Assembly: GCA_009885275.1 (NCBI GenBank)
Contig: VFKY01000308.1
Location: forward strand, 1-23,624
Source of the DNA: Verrucomicrobiota bacterium
Lineage (GTDB): Bacteria; Verrucomicrobiota; Verrucomicrobiia; Verrucomicrobiales; Verrucomicrobiaceae
DNA: 23,624 nucleotides
Direction: 5' to 3'
The translations under genes and the position numbers were made by a program. Numbering within the stretch: the first letter of the stretch is position 1; each line of letters starts with the position of its first letter. The notes under the pieces are model-generated. The model was not told where the DNA came from. It made no database searches and saw only the letters and a program-made list of their open reading frames with translations. Positions 8,001 through 15,402 of the stretch are shown piece by piece.

Positions 8001-10604
8001 CGCGGGCATCTTGCCTGTAGCTTTAGTCGATCCGGGCAAGTTGCCCGCGCCACCTTGCTCAAGCAGATGGCCTATCAACTTCAAGCGCTGAGCTTCCCCA
8101 CCACTCAAAGTATTGAGTGGTTGCCCAAGACGCAAGTACCCCAAGCCCGTCTCCACGAGCAATCGCAACGATTTGGTCACAGCAGCAGCTTTCTTTGATT
8201 GTATCTCATCAAAAAAGTCCACCGCATCTTCCGCGGTCATCTGCAACACTTGGTGAATATTTTTACCCCGGAGATGGAACCGCAGAGCGTGTGGCTGGTA
8301 ACGCTTGCCTTCACATTCCGGACAAGTCACATACAAATCACTGAGAAATTGCATCTCTATTTTTTCAAAACCATTGCCCATGCAACGACCGCAACGTCCA
8401 TCGCCACTATTAAAACTGAAGAAGCCCGGCTTGAGCCCTTCGGAAACCGCCTCCTCCGTCTCGACGAACAACGCGCGAATATGCTCGAAAGCTCCAACAT
8501 AAACGGCGGGGGTCGAGCGCGGTGTCCTAGCAAGTGGACTTTGGTCGACCATTACCACGGCGCCGATTTTATCACTACCCTCAATCGACTTTACTCGACC
8601 CGGTTCATCTTCCATCGACTCGCCACGTTGACGCAAAAGATTTCGATACAACACATCGTGAATCAGGGTGCTCTTTCCACTACCACTCACGCCGGTAATG
8701 CAACACAATACTCCAAGCGGAATATCTACCGTCACATTCTTTAAATTATGCTGACGCGCCCCAACAATTCTCAGCATTTGTTTCGGCTTGATCGAACGGC
8801 GAAGCTTCGGTAGAGCGATCATCTTTTTTCCAAAAAGATAATCTCCTGTCAGTGAATTTTTTACGTGGCGCAGTTCTTGTAGAGGCCCATTAAAAACTAA
8901 TTCTCCACCTTTTTCACCACGGCCAGGACCAATCTCAATCACGTGATCTGCCGCTCGCATCATTGCTTCCTCATGCTCCACCACCAGCAAAGTATTGCCC
9001 TTGTCGCGTAATCCCTCCATGACACCAATAAGGCGACCAATGTCGCGTGGATGAAGGCCAATACTGGGTTCATCCAAAACAAACAGCGTATTAACCAGTG
9101 AAGCCCCGAGACAAGTGGTGAGGTTCACACGCTGCAGTTCACCACCGCTAAGAGTTCGCGTTTGTCGATCGAGATTTAAATAGCCAAGTCCAGCACGCTC
9201 CATGTAGAGAAGTCGCGAGACAATTTCATCGCGCAGCATATGGGCAGCTTTATCCACTTCGCGTATCGTCAGGCCTTGCATGAACCGAGACAGCTCGTCC
9301 ACTGGCATCTTCCAAAAGTCAGCCAGATTTTTTCCGCTGACATAGAAATGCAAAGCCTCGTTTTTTAAGCGCCCACCACGACAATCGCCGCACTCGGTAT
9401 AGGCTCGATAGCGACTGAGAAAGACGCGTACATGCATCTTATAAGCGCGACTTTCCTGCCATTTGAAGAATCCTCGCACACCATACCACTCTCCGTTTTC
9501 GTATGCCTGTTCGGGGTCAGAGCAATCCCCTTCGATGATCCATTCACGATCTTCTTGTGACATCTCATCGTAAGGAGTATCCAAATTTATGCGGCGCTTC
9601 TTGGCGCAAAGCTCCAGGTGCTTTTGACAATCACGATAACTGTCGCCCTGGAAAGCTCTCACCAAACCCTGGCGAATACCCAGTGACTCATCCGGCATCG
9701 CCTTACTTAAATCCAAGCCTAATGTTCGGCCAAATCCACGACAAGTAGAGCAGGCTCCAATCGGATTGTTAAAACTAAAGAGGCCCGGTGTAGGTATTGG
9801 TAATTTAACATCGCAGTTTGCACATCTCCAGTCGGTGGAAAATGACAACACGGCGTCATCAATTGCGGCGCTCATCTGCCCCTTGCCGTATCGCAATGCT
9901 GCTTCGATGGCTTCGGCAAGTCTTGATTTGTTAGCGGTATCCAGCTTGATGCGATCCTGAATAATCGATACCACAGCCGGCAACTTGCTTGTGGTCAGAG
10001 ACTTCGGCTCATCAGTACGGATGACTTTGCCATACAATAAGACGCGCACATACCCTTGTGTTTGAAGAAAGGAAAAGAAGTCTTCCACATTCGTCTTTGC
10101 GGGGACAGAAACGCCAAACAATATCAAGGCCGTCTTTCCCTGATGTTTTTCTAGGAGTACTTGCTGGATGCTCTCCGTGGTTTCGGGGCGAACTGATTGA
10201 TGGCAATCAGGGCAAACACCTTCCGCCAGGCGAGGAAAAAGCATTTTCAGGTAATCATTGATCTCCGTAATGGTGCCCACTGTCGAGCGAGTGGAACGGA
10301 TGTTGTTTACCTGTTCAATAGCGATGGCGGGAGGAATGCCATGAATAGCATCCACTTTGGGCTTGTCCATGCGCTCAAAGAACTGCCGCGTATAGGGTGA
10401 GAATGTTTCCACATAACGCCGCTGTCCCTCGGCATAGATGGTGTCGAACGCGAGTGACGACTTGCCTGAGCCACTGGGTCCCGTAATGACATTGAGCTTA
10501 CCAAGAGGCAAATCAAGATCGAACCCCTTGAGATTGTTTTGCCGTGCACCACGAATCTGGATGACGTCGGCTGATTTTTGTTTAGGGAGCTTGGCGCGAG
10601 ACAT
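5013..10604 (-). CDS. uvrA: Double-length excinuclease ABC subunit A (tandem UvrA)
   Basis: 1863 residues, twice the usual length of about 940. It holds two head-to-tail UvrA copies: residues about 12-960 and about 990-1863. Four Walker A motifs (G42PSGSGKS, G638VSGSGKS, G1020LSGSGKS, G1545VSGSGKS) and four LSGGE signatures (485, 833, 1388, 1737) are present. Walker B motifs are LDEPS, LDEPT, LDEPT and, in the fourth module, IIEEPT. Zinc-finger cysteine pairs are kept in both halves (for example C261/C264/C285/C288, C738/C741/C761/C764, and C1647/C1650/C1670/C1673). A UvrB-binding-type region follows the first Walker A in each half; the insertion domain is about 117 residues in copy 1 but only about 40 in copy 2. 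UvrA dimers scan DNA for bulky lesions and load UvrB; a fused dimer would do this intramolecularly. Chlamydial UvrA (about 1786 residues) has the same design. A REP-like insertion lies at about residues 851-871. It is probably transcribed with rsuA. Confidence 0.95.
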   Translation of the reverse strand: MSRAKLPKQKSADVIQIRGARQNNLKGFDLDLPLGKLNVITGPSGSGKSSLAFDTIYAEGQRRYVETFSPYTRQFFERMDKPKVDAIHGIPPAIAIEQVNNIRSTRSTVGTITEINDYLKMLFPRLAEGVCPDCHQSVRPETTESIQQVLLEKHQGKTALILFGVSVPAKTNVEDFFSFLQTQGYVRVLLYGKVIRTDEPKSLTTSKLPAVVSIIQDRIKLDTANKSRLAEAIEAALRYGKGQMSAAIDDAVLSFSTDWRCANCDVKLPIPTPGLFSFNNPIGACSTCRGFGRTLGLDLSKAMPDESLGIRQGLVRAFQGDSYRDCQKHLELCAKKRRINLDTPYDEMSQEDREWIIEGDCSDPEQAYENGEWYGVRGFFKWQESRAYKMHVRVFLSRYRAYTECGDCRGGRLKNEALHFYVSGKNLADFWKMPVDELSRFMQGLTIREVDKAAHMLRDEIVSRLLYMERAGLGYLNLDRQTRTLSGGELQRVNLTTCLGASLVNTLFVLDEPSIGLHPRDIGRLIGVMEGLRDKGNTLLVVEHEEAMMRAADHVIEIGPGRGEKGGELVFNGPLQELRHVKNSLTGDYLFGKKMIALPKLRRSIKPKQMLRIVGARQHNLKNVTVDIPLGVLCCITGVSGSGKSTLIHDVLYRNLLRQRGESMEDEPGRVKSIEGSDKIGAVVMVDQSPLARTPRSTPAVYVGAFEHIRALFVETEEAVSEGLKPGFFSFNSGDGRCGRCMGNGFEKIEMQFLSDLYVTCPECEGKRYQPHALRFHLRGKNIHQVLQMTAEDAVDFFDEIQSKKAAAVTKSLRLLVETGLGYLRLGQPLNTLSGGEAQRLKLIGHLLEQGGAGNLPGSTKATGKMPALPLKSLFLLDEPTTGLHFDDIALLLKLIQRLVDEGHTALIIEHNIEVIKCADWVIDLGPEGGSHGGALVVVGTPEAVAECEASYTGRYLAEALGASVRQRVGESTGLKEEGASYGRKVSASSNSISIRGAREHNLKNLSLDIPRDQLVVVTGLSGSGKSSLAFDLVFAEGQRRFLDSMSVYARTFVEQMEKPEVDLITGVPPTVAIEQRVSRGSGKSSVATVTEVYHFLRLLYAKVGTQFCPACNVAVEKQSVTAIVKTVESLARKSLVHLLAPLVKGRKGFHTDVAEFAGKQGIDTLLVDGEFREVEGFKKLERFKEHTIDAVIGRTDRSVTTTSLRPMIEKALKLGKGTMKVRLTNKSIQVLNTEMSCPDCGISFEELDPRLFSFNSPHGWCKECRGFGVTLPKISDETRRDDVSLLEAEMEEERKFDSEEHERSTCAACEGSRLNPIARAVKVHGVRLEDVVSLSAERAGEKMASIKFQGVHAEISHDILLEIAQRLRFMHEVGLGYLQLNRSADTLSGGESQRIRLASQLGSNLRGVLYVLDEPTIGLHPRDNERLLNTLLALRDKGNSLLVVEHDEETMKRADTIIDLGPGAGRYGGEITAMGTIKQIEKNKASATGKALREAMKHPLRGERRGLPPLDLSGKWLKIKGASAHNLRDVEVALPIGRLSAVTGVSGSGKSSLIRGSLYPAVKLALSKPGTKCKERKTWKSIEGADQIAAAYEVDQSPIGKTSRSCPATYVGVWDDIRKLFAQVPAARARGFEAGRFSFNTEGGRCDTCSGNGEIKVEMNFLPTTRVHCEVCQGLRFNVATLEILYREKNIGEVLRMSITEAAEFFSSLPKISRPLQLLTDTGLGYLQLGQPSPTLSGGEAQRLKLVTELNAGQGRTINERMKGLQTKKRNLYIIEEPTIGLHHADVRRLIDVLHRLVDEGHTVIVIEHHLDVVAEADYVVDIGPEAGEHGGKLVVAGTPEQIIKCKESRTGAFLKAILASK
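7694..7720. repeat. 11-bp direct repeat in the linker between the two UvrA halves
   Basis: CACCGACGCGC occurs at 7694-7704 and again at 7710-7720 (16-bp period). It codes for part of the poorly conserved linker (about residues 962-972 of UvrA), a region expected to tolerate slippage. Confidence 0.5.
7996..8054. repeat. REP-like inverted repeat embedded in uvrA
   Basis: Arms at 7996-8016 and 8034-8054 are reverse complements at 18 of 21 positions, with a 17-bp centre. The right arm contains a smaller perfect palindrome, GGGCAAGTTGCCC (8034-8046). The element is read in frame in uvrA and encodes GGAGNLPGSTKATGKMPALP (residues 851-870), between the LSGGE signature and Walker B of the second ATPase module, where ordinary UvrA proteins have only a short turn. 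The peptide 'GKMPALP' resembles in-frame repeat peptides I recall from Verrucomicrobiota genomes. Confidence 0.7.
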
Positions 10605-10761
10605 GAGTATGGAGTGATAGGCATTCGTTCATCATAGGCAAACAGGTGCATTTTTTGAAATTCATGACGCTTGGCGAAATTTTTCTAAGCTATTTAAGAA
10701 TGTCATCCGCAGTTTTTAATTTGAATCATACTCGATTCATGGCAACTCAAGGTATTCCATT

Positions 10762-11358
10762 ATGAAAACATTATCTCTTTGTATACTCATTTGCACAGTT
10801 CTACTCAGCTCATGCGTGGATACGAAACCAACCGGAAGTGATTATCTAACGGGGCTTGGCGGCTCAGTGCCAACATCACCGACAATGCTTGGTGTTGCCG
10901 AACAGGTGTCCTACTGGGACGATGATGGATCCAGTGGTAACAGCTATATCGTCGTTGATTTGAAAAGGCAGGTCGCCCAGTTCTATCGGGGGGGACATGT
11001 GATTGGCGTTGCGGCCATTTCCTCCGGTACGGAAATGAGAGCCACTCCCTCAGGAACGTATAAAATTCTGGAAAAGCACAAAGATCACTTCTCATCTCTG
11101 TATGGCTCGATCGAGGATGGCTCCGGCAATGTCGTCAACAATGACGCCACGCCGAGAACACCAGTGCCGGCAGGTTGTCGTTACATGCCTGCCCCGATGA
11201 CCTATTTCATGCGTCTCACCAAGGATGGTGTCGGCATGCACCAAGGGTACCTCCCCGGCTACCCGGCCTCCCACGGATGCATCCGGATGGATCGTAATAT
11301 TGTTCCCAAGTTCTTTGCGAACGCGACCGTTGGTATGCCCGTGCAAGTGATTCGATAG
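10762..11358 (+). CDS. L,D-transpeptidase (YkuD domain) lipoprotein
   Basis: 198 residues. The signal peptide ends in lipobox L15-S16-S17-C18, so the enzyme is probably lipid-anchored in the envelope. The YkuD domain covers about residues 60-198, with the catalytic signature H160 (MHQGY) and SHGCIRM (170-176); C173 is the nucleophile and H171/R175 support it. Such enzymes form 3-3 cross-links in peptidoglycan or attach proteins to it; the reaction for this member cannot be told. ATPSGTYKI (94-102) is the usual family strand. The ATG has an AAGG about 10 nt upstream, one of the few Shine-Dalgarno-like sites in the window. It is divergent from uvrA (157 bp between them) and convergent with the zincin gene, with only 8 bp between stops. 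Confidence 0.9.
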   Translation: MKTLSLCILICTVLLSSCVDTKPTGSDYLTGLGGSVPTSPTMLGVAEQVSYWDDDGSSGNSYIVVDLKRQVAQFYRGGHVIGVAAISSGTEMRATPSGTYKILEKHKDHFSSLYGSIEDGSGNVVNNDATPRTPVPAGCRYMPAPMTYFMRLTKDGVGMHQGYLPGYPASHGCIRMDRNIVPKFFANATVGMPVQVIR

Positions 11359-11366
11359 TGCTATTG

Positions 11367-11714
11367 TTATAGCCCCATCGCCTCTACTTGCTCTTCATCC
11401 CATCCCAAATAATGACCTAGTTCATGCAAGTAAGTGATGCGAACTTCTTTGCGAAAGTCCTGTTCATCGCCATCGACATAGTCGCGAAGGTTATCAAGAA
11501 ACAAGCGGATGCGCGGCAGATCTTCAATACTGTCTGGCAGGGGATCAAGACGACTCAAGCCTTCAAACATTCCCAGTATCTCTGAATCCTCAGCACTGAT
11601 GTCCTCGTAACTGACCAGGCACTCTTCTGCCGCTACGCGAATTTCTTGAGGCAGATGATTAAGCACGCGTTGCACTTCCGTTTCAGCTAATCGTAAAAAT
11701 CTTGGGTGTGCCAT
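11367..11714 (-). CDS. Minimal zincin metallopeptidase-like protein
   Basis: 115 residues from the ATG at 11714; an in-frame TTG two codons earlier (11720) overlaps the stop of the upstream gene and could also serve. The only clear motif is near the C-terminus: HELGHYLGWDEEQVEAMGL, where H97-E98 and H101 form the HExxH zinc site and the following Asp/Glu may be the third ligand. This matches the short 'zincin-like metallopeptidase' family (about 110-130 residues), whose substrates are mostly unknown. No signal peptide, so it is cytoplasmic. It lies directly after the thioesterase gene on the same strand (2 bp, or overlapping by 4 nt with the TTG), so translational coupling is likely. Confidence 0.8.
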   Translation of the reverse strand: MAHPRFLRLAETEVQRVLNHLPQEIRVAAEECLVSYEDISAEDSEILGMFEGLSRLDPLPDSIEDLPRIRLFLDNLRDYVDGDEQDFRKEVRITYLHELGHYLGWDEEQVEAMGL

Positions 11715-11716
11715 GG

Positions 11717-12169
11717 TCAATGCTTCGCCACTTGGGCAGTGGGTGTTTTTCGCACCATGAGATGGGCATACAGATCATCCCATTCTTCAGGCAATCTCAC
11801 GGGCTTCCCCTGAGGCATTTGCACGAGCGCGAGCGATTGACGACAGGTAATTAATAAAGCGTTATCCACAGATCGCCGCAATTCGAAGGCACACCAAAAA
11901 CGCACGCGCTCAACGCTATCAAGTTTGCCATGTATGACCAGTTCATCACCCAGTACCGCAGGTTTTCGGTAATCGATCTCGGTTCGTACCACGACTGGAA
12001 AAAGCTGAGTCTTTGCCATCTCTTTTAAGGGCATCCCCATCTTTGCGGCAAGTCGAGTCCGTGCCGTCTCGATCATGCGCAGATAGGCGATGTTATGCAC
12101 TACGCCTCCGCAATCAGTGTCAAAAAACATGACTTCTTCTCGAGTTTCAATAGTAGGTGTATGGAGCAT
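11717..12169 (-). CDS. Acyl-CoA thioesterase, 4-hydroxybenzoyl-CoA/YbgC-type hotdog fold
   Basis: 150 residues, normal for single hotdog thioesterases. The N-terminal active-site segment FFDTDCGGVVHNIAYL (15-30) matches the family pattern in which the second Asp (D19) is catalytic; the helix YLRMIETARTRL and strand FPVVVRTEIDYRKPA follow. These enzymes hydrolyse acyl-CoA or acyl-ACP thioesters in the cytoplasm; in proteobacteria the gene lies by tol-pal, which is not the case here. The FFDTD motif contains Cys20 where most family members have Ala or Met. The ATG at 12169 has no Shine-Dalgarno. It is divergent from the glycosyltransferase gene and followed immediately by the zincin. Confidence 0.85.
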   Translation of the reverse strand: MLHTPTIETREEVMFFDTDCGGVVHNIAYLRMIETARTRLAAKMGMPLKEMAKTQLFPVVVRTEIDYRKPAVLGDELVIHGKLDSVERVRFWCAFELRRSVDNALLITCRQSLALVQMPQGKPVRLPEEWDDLYAHLMVRKTPTAQVAKH

Positions 12170-12273
12170 GCGAATAGTTACTTGAGAGAGGTGCGAGCTT
12201 TTCGCAAGTGCCTAAGCTCCATGCTTACCTCGCCTTGCATCAGTCTGTTATTTGTTCCATGATGTTTTTTCTC

Positions 12274-14127
12274 ATGCCGCGCGTTGCTTACCTCTACAGC
12301 CGATACCCAGTAGTGTCTCAGACTTTCTGTGACTCCGAGATGCTGGCTTTGGAGTCCTTAGGTTTTGAATTGGAAGTCGTTTCTTTGAATCCTCCGCCGG
12401 ACTCCTTTCGCCATGAAAGGCTGGATCGTTTACAAGCGGAGATTCATTATCCGCCGCCCGATAAAATTTTGGAAGAGGAGGCGCGGGCACCTAGTTTTAT
12501 GAAGGAGCTCGGGCCGTTGATTGCAGAACATGATCATAAATATGGGGCTTCATTTAAGGCTGCGACACGCGCGCGTAATGCCTGGCATTTTGCGCCGCTT
12601 TTAAGAAGACTCGGCGTTTCTCATCTGCATGTGCATTTTGCAAATCGTGCCACTCACACTGCGCTATTTCTAAAAAAACTAGGGTTCACCTTCAGTTTTA
12701 CGGCTCACGCTCAAGATTTCATGGTGGATCTTGGCAGTGATGACTTGCTACGGGAAATGATTAACGAAGCCGAATTTGTCGTCGCCGTCAGTGACTTCTC
12801 CAGAGCACTGCTATCAAAGATCAGTCCCAATCAGAATCACAAGCTGGTGCGAATCTATAATGGTATTGAGTTACAAGATTTTCCTCAATCCCAGCCAGAA
12901 GCACCTGAAACATTGCGTATCGTCAGCATTGGCCGTTTGATTGAATTTAAGGGGTTCCAGCATCTTGTTGCTGCGACAGACATTTTAAAAAAGCAGGGCA
13001 TTGCGATTGAGGTCCGGATCATCGGGGAAGGCCCAAGCCGCATGGAACTACAGCAACAAATCAGCACGTTAGACTTAACGTCGTCTATTCAATTACTCGG
13101 GGTGCGAAGTCAGGAACAAATCAAAACTGAGTTGGCTGCCGCGCATGTATTTGTGCTTCCCAGTATTGTGGATCAGAAGGGTGCATCGGATATTCTTCCA
13201 ACCGTAATCACCGAAGCGATGGCCTGTTGCCTTCCTGTCGTAAGTACTCGGGTGGCAGGTATTCCTGAGATGGTTAAGCATGAGGAAACCGGAATCCTTG
13301 TAGAACCTATGGACAACCAGTCTCTGGCATCTGCGCTTGCAAGACTTGCCGCCGAACCTGAGACGAGAACTCGCATGGGCATAGCGGGGCGACGTCATGC
13401 TGAGTCGCTCTTTGCATTGGAGAAGACAGCGCCGCAACTGGGAGATCTTTTTCGCGATATTCTGACAAATGCTCCTGCCTGCCTTCGAGTTAAATCACCG
13501 ATTCTTTATTTCCTCAATACCCCTCATGAAATAGAGACGCTCACGGATCTTCGCATGGACGCCCGACTGCGCATCCTCACCGTCAATGCTGGATCCACAG
13601 ACGGCGAATCATTGCCTGATGCTTGTGTTCTCGAAAGCCTATGGTTTCGAAACTCATCGCAACGGCAGCAACTGGAAAGGCTTCGAAACACAATTGGTGA
13701 CGCCATGGATGGTGAGACTTTTTACCTCCAGGCACGACGCGCTGTTTGGATGGCGCATGCCTTACCCCGACGAGGAACTGTTCATGCTCATGCCTTTCGA
13801 TCTGATGCTATGGTTTGCATATGGATGCTCAAGAAAATCAGTAATATCACTGTCAGTACAGCAATCGAAGATGCGCCGACACTAAGTCGTGCTTTGATTT
13901 CTAAATTACTTCCAGACTTTGATTTCACGAGCATTTCAGATGCTAAACTTCTTGCGCAATCAACCATCGATGCAAAAGACTTTCTTCTGTTGAAAGCCTC
14001 CGACACGCACCGAAAGTTTCGCCTTGGCCCCCTCCAGATGAAGGTCCGCGCAGCGCCGCAAAAAAACGACCGAAAACAACTTGAGCGCACTTGGTTTGAG
14101 CATCTTGCCCAACATCTTCATGTCTGA
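12274..14127 (+). CDS. Glycosyltransferase family 4 with an extra C-terminal lobe
   Basis: 617 residues from the ATG at 12274, chosen because the first GT-B strand (PRVAYLYSRYPVVSQTF) begins there; in-frame ATGs at 12259 and 12262 and a GTG at 12208 are alternatives, but the GTG leaves only 38 bp to the divergent gene. GT-B features: HVHFANRATHTALFLKK (119-135), IGRLIEFKGF (219-228), IIGEGPSRME (249-258), and DILPTVITEAMA (306-317), where D306 and E314 take the place of the EX7E pair. A normal GT4 would end near residue 400. The remaining 200 or so residues look like a decayed copy of the N-terminal lobe. It transfers a sugar from a nucleotide donor, probably in surface glycan synthesis; donor and acceptor are unknown. 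The stop overlaps the GT2 start by 8 nt. Confidence 0.85.
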   Translation: MPRVAYLYSRYPVVSQTFCDSEMLALESLGFELEVVSLNPPPDSFRHERLDRLQAEIHYPPPDKILEEEARAPSFMKELGPLIAEHDHKYGASFKAATRARNAWHFAPLLRRLGVSHLHVHFANRATHTALFLKKLGFTFSFTAHAQDFMVDLGSDDLLREMINEAEFVVAVSDFSRALLSKISPNQNHKLVRIYNGIELQDFPQSQPEAPETLRIVSIGRLIEFKGFQHLVAATDILKKQGIAIEVRIIGEGPSRMELQQQISTLDLTSSIQLLGVRSQEQIKTELAAAHVFVLPSIVDQKGASDILPTVITEAMACCLPVVSTRVAGIPEMVKHEETGILVEPMDNQSLASALARLAAEPETRTRMGIAGRRHAESLFALEKTAPQLGDLFRDILTNAPACLRVKSPILYFLNTPHEIETLTDLRMDARLRILTVNAGSTDGESLPDACVLESLWFRNSSQRQQLERLRNTIGDAMDGETFYLQARRAVWMAHALPRRGTVHAHAFRSDAMVCIWMLKKISNITVSTAIEDAPTLSRALISKLLPDFDFTSISDAKLLAQSTIDAKDFLLLKASDTHRKFRLGPLQMKVRAAPQKNDRKQLERTWFEHLAQHLHV

Positions 14128-15385
14128 GAAAATTGCCGTCATCATCCCTTGCTACAACCACGCGCTCTACATTGGAGATGCCTTGGAATCTGTGTTGTCT
14201 CAAACACGCAAACCAGATCGAATCATCGTCATTGATGATGGATCAAAGGATCGCTCCTTTGAAATTCTCCAAACTTTTGTAAGCCGTGGTGTTGAGGTTA
14301 TCGCCCAAGAAAATCAGGGGGCACACAACACCATTAATAGACTGGTAAAAATTGCAGCCGAGGACTGCGACTTTATCAGCATCTTAAATTCTGATGATCG
14401 TTACCTTCCTGAGCGACTTCAAAAATGTCTTGAATTAGCCCGCGAACAGCCGGGAAAATCTGTTTATGCGACTAGTTTGCGCGTCATAGATGACAATGGC
14501 AACATCATGCCTGAAGACGCACCACGTGCCCGCTGGTTTTATGGAGCCTTGAGTCTAGGACAAGTCGATGGCTCCGGCATTCCCGAGTGGCTTGGACAAG
14601 CCAATTTCGTGGCTACTACCAGTAATGTATTTGCCCGAAGCGCGTATCTGTTGGCAAACCCATTCCAACCCTACCGCTTTAATCATGATTACTTCTTTCT
14701 TTCCACTGCAGCTTTTGCAAACAAGCTCGTTGCACGAACAGATGTGCTTCTCGAATATCGAGTGCACGGTAGCAATACCATTGCCACCAAACCTGAGCCA
14801 CTGATACGCGAAATGCTCCGCATGCATCTGGACTTGTATCACAAGCACGCGACTGAGCTTTCACAAAGCGCAGAAATGCGAAAACGCTTTTATGCGTTCA
14901 CCCGGAGCTCATGGGACAACATCAGCAGCTTTCACGCTGGGTTGCTGCAAGTGGCCTTGGCGCAATTGGTGTCTAATACCTCTGAGGAAGAGCGAGAAAA
15001 ACTGGCGGCGAGTTTAACTGGTGCGGAATTTGATGAATTCCCCAACAAAATGCTCGCAAGCGCTTTTGATGGGACAACCAAACTAAGTACCGGAGGGACA
15101 TTGAGCAAACGCTTAGAAACGTTACGAGGTGTTTTTGAACAATCAAAAATGGATCGTGAAGCTCTCGACAAGCTTTCCAGATATCGTCAAGTTATGCTCC
15201 GCTCCAAGTGGATTAGGCTGGGGTTGGTTTTGGGACTTGTTCACCCGCTCGTTAGCAATCGGGGTAAAACACCTCATGAGAAAATACATTGGGTGCGCGA
15301 CATGTGCGCATCTCACTGGTGGTTAAAATTGGGTGAAAAACTAGGTTCGAAAAGCGCCTGTGAATTACGCCGAAACCTTGTTTAG
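14120..15385 (+). CDS. Glycosyltransferase family 2
   Basis: 421 residues from the ATG at 14120, which places MSEKIAVIIPCYNHA right at the GT-A fold start and overlaps the GT4 stop by 8 nt (translational coupling). An upstream in-frame start at 14081 would add 13 residues inside the GT4 coding region and is less likely. The GT2 domain covers about 4-230: VIIPCYNHALYIGDALESVL, VIDDGSKD (nucleotide binding), and ILNSDDRYLP as the metal-binding DxD equivalent. The rest is a helical C-terminal extension of about 190 residues with no recognised motif and no membrane segment. Together with GT4 it likely adds successive sugars to a surface glycan. Confidence 0.88.
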   Translation: MSEKIAVIIPCYNHALYIGDALESVLSQTRKPDRIIVIDDGSKDRSFEILQTFVSRGVEVIAQENQGAHNTINRLVKIAAEDCDFISILNSDDRYLPERLQKCLELAREQPGKSVYATSLRVIDDNGNIMPEDAPRARWFYGALSLGQVDGSGIPEWLGQANFVATTSNVFARSAYLLANPFQPYRFNHDYFFLSTAAFANKLVARTDVLLEYRVHGSNTIATKPEPLIREMLRMHLDLYHKHATELSQSAEMRKRFYAFTRSSWDNISSFHAGLLQVALAQLVSNTSEEEREKLAASLTGAEFDEFPNKMLASAFDGTTKLSTGGTLSKRLETLRGVFEQSKMDREALDKLSRYRQVMLRSKWIRLGLVLGLVHPLVSNRGKTPHEKIHWVRDMCASHWWLKLGEKLGSKSACELRRNLV

Positions 15386-15402
15386 CAAGCCGCGTCAAGA
15401 TC

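Noticed and set aside
10605..10761. Possible LexA/SOS box upstream of uvrA
   Set aside because: GTTC- and AAAC-like fragments near 10626-10645 do not form a convincing palindrome, and the PVC LexA motif is not certain to me. A TTTCAA-N18-TATGAT pair (10660-10631, minus) is also too weak to call.
12208..12273. GTG-initiated 22-residue extension of the GT4 protein
   Set aside because: It lies before the first GT-B strand, is not a signal peptide or known domain, and would leave only 38 bp to the divergent thioesterase gene.
12478..12493. GCGCGGGCA string in the GT4 gene resembling the REP arm in uvrA
   Set aside because: Only about 9 bp match, no second arm is near, and the residues (EARAPS) fit the protein; chance match.
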